Notes: a model not told the origin generated them from the letters alone. A DNA stretch of 64,000 nucleotides from Schauerella fraxinea (GCA_030849945.1 JAVDKK010000002.1:434001-498000); one strand, 5' to 3'; shown: positions 17,614 to 26,268, counted from the first letter of the stretch. Translations and numbers: made by a program.

Positions 17614-18363
17614 ATGCTGCTCAATCATCATCTTGCGCTGGTTACCGGCGCCGCCCAAGGCAATGGCGCGGCGATCGCACATGGCTTGGCCCGTCAAGGC
17701 GCGATCGTGATCGCCACCGATATCAATGAGGCTGGTGCAATGGCGACCCGCGATGCGTTGTGGAACATGGGCGCACGCGCCTACGCCTACGCGCTGGACG
17801 TGTCCGACCCCGCGCAATGCGACGCCGTTGCGGCATGCATCCGCGAGGAAATCGGCCATGTGTCGATCCTCGTCAACAATGCGGGTGTCCGACCGCGTCA
17901 CAGCTTCGATAGCGAGACGCGCGACGCGGCATGGCGTCAGGCCATGGGCGTGAATGTGGATGGCATCCGCAATATGACGCTGGCGTGTTTGCCGAGCCTG
18001 AAGGCCACGCAAGGCAACATCATCAATATCACCTCCATCGCGGCGACGCAGGCGACGGCACAATCGATCGCCTATTCCACCTCCAAGGCGGCGGCACAAA
18101 TGTTGACCAAGGCGACGGCATTGGAACTTGCCGCCGATGGCATTCGGGTCAACGCGATTGCGCCGGGCGTGATTGAAACGGAAATGACGCAGGGCAGCCG
18201 CGACAATCCCCTGCGGCGCGATGCGTTGATGGCGCGTATCCCAATGGCGCGTTTCGGGCGCCCCGAAGATCTCGTGGGTCCCGTCGTCTTCCTGGCGTCG
18301 TCGATGGCCGGCTACATGACGGGCGCCGTGCTGGCGGTGGATGGCGGCTATCTGGCGGTGTGA
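17614..18363 (+). CDS. Short-chain dehydrogenase/reductase
   Basis: Classical SDR, 249 aa: NAD(P)-binding TGAAQGNGAAIA, the VNNAG motif, an Ser upstream (NITSIA) and catalytic YSTSKAA, then the PGVIETEM stretch and the C-terminal VDGGY. An Asp after beta-2 (ATDINEAG) suggests NAD(H). ATG at 17614 has AGGAG six bases upstream; a GTG at 17593 adds seven residues. First gene of a run continuing through two Bug receptors, a dioxygenase and TctBA, so it probably oxidises a compound imported or released by that set. Substrate unknown. Confidence 0.9.
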   Translation: MLLNHHLALVTGAAQGNGAAIAHGLARQGAIVIATDINEAGAMATRDALWNMGARAYAYALDVSDPAQCDAVAACIREEIGHVSILVNNAGVRPRHSFDSETRDAAWRQAMGVNVDGIRNMTLACLPSLKATQGNIINITSIAATQATAQSIAYSTSKAAAQMLTKATALELAADGIRVNAIAPGVIETEMTQGSRDNPLRRDALMARIPMARFGRPEDLVGPVVFLASSMAGYMTGAVLAVDGGYLAV

Positions 18364-18446
18364 GCGCCGCGACGAAGAGACGGTTTTTTGCAGTGCCGAT
18401 AGCCGCCCGCGACAGCAGGTGCGGTAAAAATAACGAGGAGACAATC

Positions 18447-19424
18447 ATGATTCATCCCCGCAGACGCGTGCTGGCCACCCTGGGCGCGGCGCTTGTGCTG
18501 TGCGCCACGACGGCGCACGCGCAGCCGTACCCCAACCGGACGATTCGAATCGTCGTGCCATACCCGGCCGGCAGTTCGCTTGAACTCATCGCCCGCACAG
18601 CAGCCGAAACGTTCCTGAAGCAGTTGGGGCAGCCGGCCATCGTGGCCAATATGCCGGGTGGGTCGGCCGCGATCGGCACGCGGCATGTGGCGCAAGCCGA
18701 GCCTGATGGCTACACCCTGCTGTTGGGCACCAATCAAACGCACGGCGCCAACTCGGCCTTGTATCCCAACCTCGGCTACGACCCCATCAAGGATTTCCAG
18801 CCCGTGGCGGGCCTCGGCCGCTTGCAGCATGTGCTGGTGGTGCGGCGGGATCTGGGCGTGAACACCCTCGACGCCTTCATTGCCTTGGCGCGCAAGCCGG
18901 GCGCACCCCTGAACTATGGATCGAGTGGTAATGGGTCGGCCTCGCATCTGGCGGCCGAAATGTTCAAGCGCAGCACCGGCGTGCCGCTCACGCATATTCC
19001 GTACAAGGGCAGTGTGGATGCCATGCAAGCGGTGTTGGGCGGTCATATCGATGCCACGTTTACGACGCTGCCCAGTGTGCTGCCGTTCGTGCGCAATCAA
19101 AGCGTGACGGCATTGGCCGTGGCGTCCAAGGATCGCAGCAGCCAGTTGCCCGAGATTCCCACGCTGGGTGAATTGGGGGTGGCCAACGCCGAAGCCGATG
19201 CCTGGACGGCACTCTTCGTGCCGGCAAAAACGCCGCCCGATATCGTGGCCAAGTTGTCCTCGACCGCATTGCAAGCGTTTGCCGATCCAGCCGTCAATCA
19301 GAAGATCGTCGCCGCCGGATTCGTGGCCGAAGTCGTTACGCCGGAGGCGTTTCGCGTGTTCCTCGCGCAAGATATGGCGCGCTGGGCAGCCATTGTGAAA
19401 GCCGCGGACATCAAGATGGATTGA
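18447..19424 (+). CDS. Bug-family periplasmic receptor (TTT substrate-binding protein) 1
   Basis: Periplasmic solute-binding protein of the Bug/TctC family, 325 aa. Signal peptide MIHPRRRVL plus hydrophobic core, cleavage after TTAHA; then the family start YPNRTIRIVVPYPAG, the PDGYTLLLGT block and HIPYKGSVDAMQAVLGGHIDA. Such receptors bind carboxylates and related small acids and deliver them to TctAB permeases. Start has GAGGAG nearby. It is one of two Bug genes in this operon, separated by a dioxygenase gene; only one TctAB pair follows. Confidence 0.92.
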   Translation: MIHPRRRVLATLGAALVLCATTAHAQPYPNRTIRIVVPYPAGSSLELIARTAAETFLKQLGQPAIVANMPGGSAAIGTRHVAQAEPDGYTLLLGTNQTHGANSALYPNLGYDPIKDFQPVAGLGRLQHVLVVRRDLGVNTLDAFIALARKPGAPLNYGSSGNGSASHLAAEMFKRSTGVPLTHIPYKGSVDAMQAVLGGHIDATFTTLPSVLPFVRNQSVTALAVASKDRSSQLPEIPTLGELGVANAEADAWTALFVPAKTPPDIVAKLSSTALQAFADPAVNQKIVAAGFVAEVVTPEAFRVFLAQDMARWAAIVKAADIKMD

Positions 19425-19547
19425 TATGCGCTTTTCACGTATCGATATGCCGTGACGCCGCATAACGTCATGGCATATCGGTATTTGTGGCGCGGGCTGG
19501 CGCGCTCTTATCCTGATGGCTCGTTCACGCTATCGAATCGATCCATC

Positions 19548-20462
19548 ATGACCGTTCTCGCCCACACCCGGCTCGACATTCGTCCACTCTCCGTGTTTAC
19601 GGGCGCCGAGATCTTCGGTGTCGACTTGCGCCAGCCGCTCGCCGACGATCACGTGCGGCAGATCCGCGACGCCCTGCACAAGTGGAAGGTCGTGTTCTTT
19701 CGCGATCAACACATCGATCATGCGCAGCACCTGGCGTTTGCCGAACATTTCGGCAAACCCACCTATGCGCATCCCTACGACGCGGTACCGCCCGAAGGCT
19801 ACCCGCAAATTCGTCCGATCTCGTCAGCCTCGAAAACCGGACGCCGCGGGGAACGCTGGCACACCGATGTGACGGGCGTGATCAATCCGCCGATCGCGTC
19901 GATACTGCGCGCCAACGACCAAGTTCCAGAATTCGGCGGCGACACGCTGTTTACCAATCTGGCCGCAGCCTACGCCAATCTTTCCGAGCCGATCAAACGG
20001 CTCGCCGATACGTTGTGGGCGCGCCATCAGTTTGGGGGCTACAACGGCGACTTCGAAAATCAGTGGGAGTACGCACAGAAGGTGAAAGCAAATCCGATCG
20101 TGTCGGATCATCCGGTCGTACGCGTGCATCCCGAAACCGGCGAACGCGTGCTTTTCGTCAACCCGGGGTTCACCCGCCGCATTCTTGGTGTGAACGAAGA
20201 GGAAAGCCGCCACCTGCTGGCGCTGTTCTTCGAAGAAATCGTCCGCGCCGAATACACCGTTCGCTTTCGTTGGCAACCCGGCAGCATCGCATTCTGGGAC
20301 AACCGCGCGACGGCGCATCAAGGTCCGGGTGACTTCGCCTATCTCGATGTGGAGCGCGTGCTGTACCGCATCACGCTCGAAGGCGACATCCCCGTAGGCA
20401 TTGACGGTCGGCAATCGGTGCCGGTGATCGGCGCGCCGTTCAAGGCGCTCGCCGCCGCTTGA
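19548..20462 (+). CDS. TauD/TfdA-family Fe(II)/2-oxoglutarate-dependent dioxygenase 1
   Basis: Non-heme iron oxygenase, 304 aa, coupling 2-oxoglutarate decarboxylation to oxidation of a substrate. The facial triad is visible: HTD in GERWHTDVTG, and the distal His in FWDNRATAHQGPGDF, followed by the 2-oxoglutarate-binding Arg in VLYRITLEG. N-terminal TGAEIFGVDLRQPL is the usual TauD start. ATG at 19548 chosen over the longer GTG-started frame (19452), whose first 32 residues do not match the family. Sits between two Bug receptors, so the substrate may be an imported sulfonate, aryloxyacid or similar; not determinable. Confidence 0.9.
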   Translation: MTVLAHTRLDIRPLSVFTGAEIFGVDLRQPLADDHVRQIRDALHKWKVVFFRDQHIDHAQHLAFAEHFGKPTYAHPYDAVPPEGYPQIRPISSASKTGRRGERWHTDVTGVINPPIASILRANDQVPEFGGDTLFTNLAAAYANLSEPIKRLADTLWARHQFGGYNGDFENQWEYAQKVKANPIVSDHPVVRVHPETGERVLFVNPGFTRRILGVNEEESRHLLALFFEEIVRAEYTVRFRWQPGSIAFWDNRATAHQGPGDFAYLDVERVLYRITLEGDIPVGIDGRQSVPVIGAPFKALAAA

Positions 20463-20525
20463 GTCTCATCCCCAGCGCCGCGTACCCACGCGGCGCGTCG
20501 ACTTACCCTGGAATCCATCATCATC

Positions 20526-21518
20526 ATGAAAAGCGCAGCCCTGTTTCGCGCCGTCGCGGCGTCGGCGGTGTTTGGCATTCTCGCCCTGCAACCCGCACAT
20601 GCGCAATCCGAGGCCGACAATTTCCCCAACCGTACCGTGCGGGTGATCGTGCCGGTGTCGGCGGGCGGCAGTGCCGATAAGCTGGCCCGCACCGTGGCGC
20701 AGAAGCTCACCGAAAAATGGCAGCAAACGGTCGTGGTCGAAAACGTGCCCGGTGCCAGCAGCACCATCGGCAACGCTGCGGTCGCGCATGCCAAGGCCGA
20801 CGGCTACACGTTGTTGCTGGGTGGCGATGCGCTATCGCTGAATGCCATTCAGCCCGGAACCTTGCCCTACGATCCCGTCAAGGATCTCACCGGTGTCACC
20901 AAGGCGGTCGTCAACCCGCAATTGCTGGTGGTGCGCCCCGGCTTGAACGTCAAAACGTTCGATGAATTTGCCGAACTGGTGCGCAAGCGCCCAGGCGAAA
21001 TCACCGTCGCCTTGCCCGGCGGCACGGGCAGCCTGCAGCACATCGCCGTGGAGTTGCTCAACGAACGTATCGGGGCCAAAACCAACCAGATTCCGTATCC
21101 CGGCGGCGGGCCAGCCACGCTGGACGTGCTGGGTGGGCACATCGACGCCATGCTGATCACCCTGGCCGCGGCCACCGAAAACGTGCGGTCCGGCAAACTC
21201 ATCGCGTTGGCCGTCACCACGCCGTACCGCTCGAAGGCGCTGCCCGATGTACCCACCTTGCAGGAAGCCGGCGTAAAAGATTACGTGGTGGAAAGCTGGC
21301 AGGGTTTCGTCGTGCCGGCGGCCACGCCCAAGCCCATCGTCGACAAGATCAATCGCGACATCGTGGCGGTGCTGCGCGAACCCGCCACGGCAGCGCTCCT
21401 CGAAAATCTCGGTTTCACCATCGCCGCCAGTACGGCGGCTGAAGTGAACGACACCGTGACGCAAGACATTGCCAGCTACAAAAAAGTCGTGGCTTCCGCC
21501 GATATCAAGTTGAAGTAG
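20526..21518 (+). CDS. Bug-family periplasmic receptor (TTT substrate-binding protein) 2
   Basis: 330-residue Bug receptor: signal peptide MKSAALFRAVAASAVFGIL with cleavage at PAHAQ, then FPNRTVRVIVPVSAGGSADKLAR, ADGYTLLLGGDALSLN and the C-terminal ADIKLK. Directly upstream of tctB (2 bp gap), so this is the receptor most likely to serve the TctAB permease encoded next. Less like Bug 1 than expected for a recent duplicate, so the two probably bind different ligands. Confidence 0.92.
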   Translation: MKSAALFRAVAASAVFGILALQPAHAQSEADNFPNRTVRVIVPVSAGGSADKLARTVAQKLTEKWQQTVVVENVPGASSTIGNAAVAHAKADGYTLLLGGDALSLNAIQPGTLPYDPVKDLTGVTKAVVNPQLLVVRPGLNVKTFDEFAELVRKRPGEITVALPGGTGSLQHIAVELLNERIGAKTNQIPYPGGGPATLDVLGGHIDAMLITLAAATENVRSGKLIALAVTTPYRSKALPDVPTLQEAGVKDYVVESWQGFVVPAATPKPIVDKINRDIVAVLREPATAALLENLGFTIAASTAAEVNDTVTQDIASYKKVVASADIKLK

Positions 21519-21520
21519 CG

Positions 21521-22012
21521 ATGGCACGCGATGCATTGTTGGGCTTGGCGCAACGGCGCGTGCGCAATCAACGTGACGCGGTGGTCGGCGCCCTGTATCT
21601 CGCGGTGGGCAGTGCGTTTGCCTGGTACGCGGCCGATTACGAGCGGGGTACCGCCGCGCGTATGGGCGCAGGCTATTTCCCATTCTGGTTGGCCCTCATC
21701 TTGATGGGGCTGGGCGCCATTGTGCTTTTTCGGTCGACCGCACCCGCTGCCGAGCGCGTGACTTTAGCCGCCTGGGACACCCGATCCCTGGTGTGGATGA
21801 CGGGCGCGGTGGTGTTTTTCGGCCTGGTCATCAAGCCCTTAGGCCTGGTCGTCGCGATCGCGATTCTGGTTGTGGCTGCCAGCCTGGCCAGCCCCACCTT
21901 CACGTGGCGCGGCACGCTGATCAACGCTGCGGTGTTGTGTGCGATCAATGCGGTGGCCTTCGGCTTGGTGCTCGGGCTGCCGCTCGATCTTTGGCCTGTC
22001 TGGCTGCTCTGA
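21521..22012 (+). CDS. tctB: TTT small membrane subunit TctB
   Basis: 163-residue membrane protein of the TctB family with about four hydrophobic segments (GALYLAVGSAFAWYAADY, GYFPFWLALILMGLGAIVLF, the VFFGLVIKPLGLVVAIAILVV pair, and a last helix ending LPLDLWPVWLL). Small partner of TctA in tripartite tricarboxylate transporters. Starts 2 bp after the Bug 2 stop and ends 28 bp before tctA. Confidence 0.9.
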   Translation: MARDALLGLAQRRVRNQRDAVVGALYLAVGSAFAWYAADYERGTAARMGAGYFPFWLALILMGLGAIVLFRSTAPAAERVTLAAWDTRSLVWMTGAVVFFGLVIKPLGLVVAIAILVVAASLASPTFTWRGTLINAAVLCAINAVAFGLVLGLPLDLWPVWLL

Positions 22013-22040
22013 CCGCTTGACGCGGTATTTCGGAATTGCG

Positions 22041-23555
22041 ATGGATCTCTTCGATAATCTCGCCTTGGGCTTCGCGACCGCGCTGTCCTGGCAAAGCCTG
22101 GGCTACGCGCTGCTCGGTTGCCTGGTGGGCACACTGATCGGCGTGCTGCCTGGCCTGGGCCCGGTGGCGACGATCGCCATGTTGCTGCCGCTGACCTATC
22201 AGCTCGACCCCACTTCCGCGCTCATCATGCTGGCCAGCATCTACTACGGTGCGCAGTATGGCGGCTCGACCACGGCGATCCTGCTCAAACTGCCGGGTGA
22301 ATCGTCGTCGGCTGTAACCGTGATCGATGGCCACGCAATGGCGTTGCAGGGCAGGGCGGGACCCGCGCTCAGCGCTGCGGCGATCGGTTCGCTGATCGCA
22401 GGGAGCTTTGGCGTGTTGCTGGTGGCCTGTCTGGCGGTGCCGCTCACGGCCGTCGCCTTCAGCTTCGGGCCGCCGGAGTATTTCTCGCTGATGCTGCTGG
22501 GGCTGGTCGGGTCGATCGCGTTGTCGTCCGACGCCATCGACAAATCGTTGGGCCTGATGGTGATCGGGGTGTTGCTGAGCCTCGTCGGCACGGATGTGAA
22601 CTCGGGCGCCGTGCGATTTTCAGGTGAGGTATTTGCCTTGCGAGACGGCATCGAATTTACGGCGTTGGCGATGGGCATTTTTGGTATTGCCGAGATTGCG
22701 GTCAATCTCGAGCAGCAGCGCCGCGGCGACGCGGGCGCCGGCAGCATCGCCCACGTGGGACGGATGCTGCCCACGCGCGAAGATGCGCGGCGCATGATGC
22801 CCGCCATCGCACGCGGCACGGCCATCGGCTCGGTGCTGGGTATTCTGCCGGGTGCTGGGGTAACGATTGCGTCGTTCGCGGCCTATACCGCCGAAAAGAA
22901 GCTCTCCAAGTATTCGCATGAGCTGGGCAAGGGCGCCATCGAAGGCGTGGCCGGCCCCGAATCGGCGAACAACGCGGCTGCGCAGACCAACTTCATTTCG
23001 CTCCTCACCTTGGGCATTCCCGGCAGCGCAGTCATGGCGTTGATGTTGGGCGCGATGGTGATTCAAAATATCCAGCCAGGGCCGCAGGTCATCACCAGTC
23101 ATCCGCAAGTCTTTTGGGGGCTGATCGTATCGATGTGGATCGGCAACCTGATGCTGGTGGTACTCAATCTGCCGCTCATCGGCGTGTGGATTCGGCTGCT
23201 CAGTATTCCTTATCGGTTTTTGTTTCCGGCGATCCTCGTGTTTTGCGCCGTGGGCGCGTATACGGTGCGCGCATCGGTGTTCGACATTTACCTGCTTGCG
23301 GCATTCGGGGTGGTTGGCTATGGGCTGATCAAACTATCGGTGTCTCCCGTGCCGTTGCTGCTGGGTTTTGTGCTGGGGCCGATGATCGAGTCGAGTTTCC
23401 GCCGCGCGATGATGGTGTCGCGCGGGGATTACAGCGTGTTCTTCACGCGGCCGTTGTCGGCGGCATTGCTGGCCGGTGCAGTGGTGTTGATCCTGGCCGC
23501 GGTGGGCTCCACCTGGGGTAAGCAACGGCGGATCGTGCTGGCCGAACAGGGCTGA
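22041..23555 (+). CDS. tctA: TTT large membrane subunit TctA
   Basis: 504-residue permease with about twelve membrane segments. Family signatures: LVGTLIGVLPGLGPVATIAMLLP near the N-terminus and YGAQYGGSTTAILLKLPGE, then the repeated-half motifs GSVLGILPGAGVTIASF and GPESANNAAAQTNFISLLTLGIPGS. Drives secondary uptake of the compound delivered by the Bug receptor. The ATG at 22041 matches the family N-terminus; the frame is open upstream in tctB. Its last codons begin an array of degenerate 13-16 bp repeats that runs into the intergenic space. Confidence 0.93.
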   Translation: MDLFDNLALGFATALSWQSLGYALLGCLVGTLIGVLPGLGPVATIAMLLPLTYQLDPTSALIMLASIYYGAQYGGSTTAILLKLPGESSSAVTVIDGHAMALQGRAGPALSAAAIGSLIAGSFGVLLVACLAVPLTAVAFSFGPPEYFSLMLLGLVGSIALSSDAIDKSLGLMVIGVLLSLVGTDVNSGAVRFSGEVFALRDGIEFTALAMGIFGIAEIAVNLEQQRRGDAGAGSIAHVGRMLPTREDARRMMPAIARGTAIGSVLGILPGAGVTIASFAAYTAEKKLSKYSHELGKGAIEGVAGPESANNAAAQTNFISLLTLGIPGSAVMALMLGAMVIQNIQPGPQVITSHPQVFWGLIVSMWIGNLMLVVLNLPLIGVWIRLLSIPYRFLFPAILVFCAVGAYTVRASVFDIYLLAAFGVVGYGLIKLSVSPVPLLLGFVLGPMIESSFRRAMMVSRGDYSVFFTRPLSAALLAGAVVLILAAVGSTWGKQRRIVLAEQG

Positions 23556-23692
23556 TGAAACAGGTTCAGTGAAACAAGACTGATGAAACAGGGCTGGTGA
23601 ACTAAGTGCGATTAAGCAAAAGCTGATGAAGCAAGGCAAGGATGCAAGGCAAGGAAGCAAGGCTAAGGAAGCAAGGCTAAGGAAGCGACGCT
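23547..23692. repeat. degenerate 13-16 bp tandem repeat array at the end of tctA
   Basis: About ten imperfect units of the pattern (c)tgatgaaacagg / aaggaagcaaggct run from the last codons of tctA to about 23692. The best units (AAGGAAGCAAGGCT) are identical at 23651-23664 and 23665-23678, with a decayed third copy at 23679-23692. The first units contain the tctA stop codon. Looks like replication-slippage expansion; no coding function. Confidence 0.75.
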
Positions 23693-23731
23693 AAATGCGC
23701 TGCGCCCGCCGCAACATTGCGTTGGAGGTGA

Positions 23732-24205
23732 TCAGCCGTCCGCCTCACGCGGACCAAAGTGCGGTCCGGGGCCCTCGACCGACAGCGTGTCGCCCGGATT
23801 GCGCAAGGGGCAGGCATCCATTGAAAGGCACCCACAGCCGATGCACCCATCCAATTGATCGCGCATGCGCGTCAGCATCTCAATGCGCTGATTGAGATCG
23901 TTGCGCCACGCGGCAGACAGGCGGCGCCAATCTGCGGCTGTCGGCGTGCGGCGATCGGGTAACGCGCTCAGCGCCTCGGCAATGGCGCCCAACGGCATGC
24001 CCATTCGCTGCGCTACTTTGATCACCGCCACGCGCCTCAAGATGGCGCGCGGATAGCGTCGCTGATTGCCTGCATTGCGCGTGCTCGAAATCAAGCCGCG
24101 TGACTCGTAGAAGTGCAATGTGGACACCGCAACACCACTGCGCGAGGCCACTTCACCTACGGTCATGTCGTTTGCGAGCGAGGTCGAGGCAGTGCTTTTG
24201 GGCAT
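23732..24205 (-). CDS. soxR: Redox-sensitive MerR-family activator SoxR
   Basis: 157-residue [2Fe-2S] transcription factor. N-terminal MerR winged helix (MTVGEVASRSGVAVSTLHFYESRGLI, RRYPRAILRRVAVIKVAQRMGM), dimerisation helix, and the cluster-binding motif C-x2-C-x-C-x5-C in CIGCGCLSMDAC near residues 119-130, exactly as in SoxR. Oxidation of the cluster by redox-cycling compounds activates target promoters with overlong (19 bp) spacers. The divergent intergenic region holds a near-consensus SoxR box. There is no soxS gene in the window; outside enterics SoxR usually controls its targets directly. Confidence 0.95.
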   Translation of the reverse strand: MPKSTASTSLANDMTVGEVASRSGVAVSTLHFYESRGLISSTRNAGNQRRYPRAILRRVAVIKVAQRMGMPLGAIAEALSALPDRRTPTAADWRRLSAAWRNDLNQRIEMLTRMRDQLDGCIGCGCLSMDACPLRNPGDTLSVEGPGPHFGPREADG

Positions 24206-24229
24206 GATTGAAAATCCGTGGACGAACGC

Positions 24230-24260
24230 TTGACCTCAAGTTTACTTGAGGTATCAGAAT
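24230..24260 (+). promoter_or_regulatory. SoxR box and SoxR-type promoter of the divergent Rid gene
   Basis: The 18-bp dyad CCTCAAGTTTACTTGAGG (24234-24251) matches the known SoxR operator (soxS-type CCTCAAGTTAACTTGAGG) at 17 of 18 bases. It is flanked by TTGACC (-35, 24230-24235) and CAGAAT (-10, 24255-24260) with a 19-bp spacer, the overlong spacing typical of MerR-family promoters. It reads rightward into the Rid-family gene at 24294; it may also affect soxR, which starts 24 bp to the left. Confidence 0.9.
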
Positions 24261-24293
24261 GGCCGCTGTTTCGTTCATTCTGGAATTCATTCG

Positions 24294-24743
24294 ATGTCGG
24301 CATACAACCAATTGCCCTGCTGCGATCGGGCGCAGACGGTCTATCTCAATCCCACCGGTTTATATGATCCCAGCGCCAACGGATACTCGCATGTGGCCAT
24401 CGTGCAGGCGCCCGGGCGCTACGTGTTCGTAGCGGGCCAAGGCGGTGAAGACGCCCAGGGCGTGCTGTCGCCCGACTTCGATGCGCAGGTGCGCCAGGCT
24501 TTCGCCAATCTGCAGGTGGCCCTGCAGGCCTCCAATGCGCGATTTGCCGACGTGGTCAAACTGACTGTATTGATCGTCGACCACTCTGCCGCGCGCATGG
24601 CGATACTCAACAAATATCTGACGATCGCCACCGCCGGGCATGCAGCGCCGGCATGCACCTTGATCCCGGTGCCGCGATTGGCACTGGACGGGATGTTGTT
24701 CAAGATCGACGCCACGGCCGTCACGCCGCTCTGGATGCGGTGA
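24294..24743 (+). CDS. Rid-family protein with SoxR-box promoter
   Basis: 149-residue YjgF/Rid-fold protein: LNPTGLYDPSANGYSHVAIVQAPGRYVFVAGQGG, VRQAFANLQVALQASNARFADVVKLTVLIVDHS, and a C-terminal CTLIPVPRLALDGMLFKIDA. The position of RidA's catalytic Arg appears to be non-Arg here (AAPACTL), so imine deaminase activity is doubtful; it belongs with the other Rid subfamilies. Close paralogue of the gene at 41298-41723. Start at 24294 has only weak upstream purines (TGGAAT). Placement under a SoxR promoter next to soxR suggests a role in coping with redox-cycling compounds (inference). Confidence 0.88.
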   Translation: MSAYNQLPCCDRAQTVYLNPTGLYDPSANGYSHVAIVQAPGRYVFVAGQGGEDAQGVLSPDFDAQVRQAFANLQVALQASNARFADVVKLTVLIVDHSAARMAILNKYLTIATAGHAAPACTLIPVPRLALDGMLFKIDATAVTPLWMR

Positions 24744-24868
24744 TGGGGAAGCGGTGTTGAGAATGTGGTGATGGAGATGCGGTAATGGGGATGCAGTAAG
24801 GGCTGCAGTGATAGGGCTGCGGTGTTGGGGATGCATTGAGGGATGCAGTCAGGGATGCGGAGGCGGAT
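24731..24868. repeat. degenerate ~13 bp tandem repeat array at the end of the Rid gene
   Basis: Roughly ten imperfect units around GGGATGCGGTGAT start in the last codons of the Rid gene (its own ATG CGG TGA is the first unit) and run to about 24868. The intergenic stretch beyond, to 24970, shows no gene. Different unit sequence from the tctA array but the same arrangement. Confidence 0.75.
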
Positions 24869-24970
24869 GACGCGCAGTAGGCTGCAATATTGCTCAGCGC
24901 GTTAGAGCGCGGCGATTCAGCGACAGTACGCGGTGGAGCGCGTTCAAAACGTAAATAGGGCTGGCGCGTC

Positions 24971-24989
24971 AATGAGAAGATGTCTCATT
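24971..24989. promoter_or_regulatory. 19-bp Fur-box-like dyad upstream of the isochorismate synthase
   Basis: AATGAGA-AGATG-TCTCATT: a perfect 7-bp inverted repeat with a 5-bp centre, the same length and arms as the well-known Fur operator form AATGAGAATnATTCTCATT. It lies just before the isochorismate synthase coding region, so iron-responsive repression of the dihydroxybenzoate genes is likely. The ATG at 24991 touches the box, which argues for a start further downstream. Confidence 0.75.
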
Positions 24990-25014
24990 AATGATAAAGT
25001 GGCACGCCTCGGAG

Positions 25015-26253
25015 ATGTTTTCGGCGATTCCCATAGTGTCTATCTCTTCATCCGGCGCGCCTCACGCTGTGCTCGACCGTGCAGGGCCGCTCGATATCCC
25101 TGAAGTATTGCGTCGTTACCGCACTGACGCGTTTGTATTTGCCTCCCCGATCGTTACGCTGATTGCCCCCGAAGTGGCGTGGTCGACGATCGACCCGGCA
25201 TCCACGACGCGCACGGCGCAGGTGCGTGCGCTGTTTGCGCAGGCGGCCGCCGAAGGCATGCGTGGCGCTCTCATTGTGGGCGCCGTACCTTTTGACGCGC
25301 AGGCCCCGGCACGCCTGGGGTTGGCCCGCGACGTCTTGCGCGCGGACGTTCTTACCAGGGCGCCGCGCACAGGCGACCCTCGCAAACCATCGGATCGCGC
25401 GCAGGTGCTGGCGAGCACGCCCGTGCCCACGCCTGCCACGTATGAAGCGCAGGTGGTGGCTGCCTTGCAGCGTTTCGAGACCACTGCATTGGACAAGGTC
25501 GTTCTAGCACGCACGTTGGCGCTCAGGCTCGACGTTCCGCTCGATCTTCACGGGCTGCTCGCCAATTTGCTCACCCGCAACGTGTACGGCTATACGTATG
25601 CGGTGCCGCTGGATCACGCTGCGGTATTTTTAGGCGCAACACCCGAATTGCTCGTGCGGCGCTCCGGCAACCGCGTGATGCTCAATCCGCTGGCGGGCTC
25701 TGCCGCGCGCTGTCTGGACCCCGATGAAGACCAGCACGCCGCGCGTACGCTGATCGCCTCGGTCAAGGATTTACGCGAGCACGCCATCATGATCGACGCC
25801 ATCGCGCAGGCGCTTCGGCCGCTTTGCCGCACCTTGCAGGTGCCGTCTCAACCATCGCTCACCGCCACGGATGCCTTGTGGCATTTGTCGACCACGATCG
25901 AAGGCGAGTTGGCCGACCCCACGACAACCTCGCTGGATCTTGCCTACGCGCTGCATCCCACTCCCGCGGTTGGCGGCTTTCCCACAGCCCTGGCAAAAAC
26001 GGCCATTGCCGAGCTCGAAACGTTCGACCGCGGATTGTTTGCGGGTTTCGTGGGCTGGATGGATGCCACAGGCGACGGCGAATGGGCGGTGTCGCTGCGT
26101 TGCGCCCTCTGCGAATCGCACCAGGCCACGCTCTACGCCGGCGCCGGCATCGTGCCCGGATCGGTGCCCGCAGCCGAAACCGCCGAAACGCAGACCAAAT
26201 TTCGAACCATGCTGAATGCGCTCGGTCTTGAACGCGCGCTGTCGGCCGACTGA
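25015..26253 (+). CDS. entC: Isochorismate synthase (EntC/DhbC)
   Basis: Converts chorismate to isochorismate, the entry to 2,3-dihydroxybenzoate. About 412 aa of the chorismate-binding family: DKVVLARTLAL (catalytic Lys), FLGATPELLV, LNPLAGSAARC, LWHLSTTIEGEL, LHPTPAVGGFPTALA and the C-terminal YAGAGIVPGSVPAAETAETQTKF. Exact start unclear: ATGs at 24991 and 25015 are in frame; the former abuts the Fur-like box so I use 25015, although its GGAG is very close. First gene of an entC-entB-entA unit. The His-Pro-Thr-Pro and Glu positions fit isochorismate rather than anthranilate chemistry. Confidence 0.88.
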   Translation: MFSAIPIVSISSSGAPHAVLDRAGPLDIPEVLRRYRTDAFVFASPIVTLIAPEVAWSTIDPASTTRTAQVRALFAQAAAEGMRGALIVGAVPFDAQAPARLGLARDVLRADVLTRAPRTGDPRKPSDRAQVLASTPVPTPATYEAQVVAALQRFETTALDKVVLARTLALRLDVPLDLHGLLANLLTRNVYGYTYAVPLDHAAVFLGATPELLVRRSGNRVMLNPLAGSAARCLDPDEDQHAARTLIASVKDLREHAIMIDAIAQALRPLCRTLQVPSQPSLTATDALWHLSTTIEGELADPTTTSLDLAYALHPTPAVGGFPTALAKTAIAELETFDRGLFAGFVGWMDATGDGEWAVSLRCALCESHQATLYAGAGIVPGSVPAAETAETQTKFRTMLNALGLERALSAD

Positions 26254-26268
26254 TTTGGCTAACGATAC

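Noticed and set aside
23547..24868. Repeat arrays considered as CRISPR
   Set aside because: Units are 13-16 bp, contiguous and degenerate, with no spacers and no cas genes.
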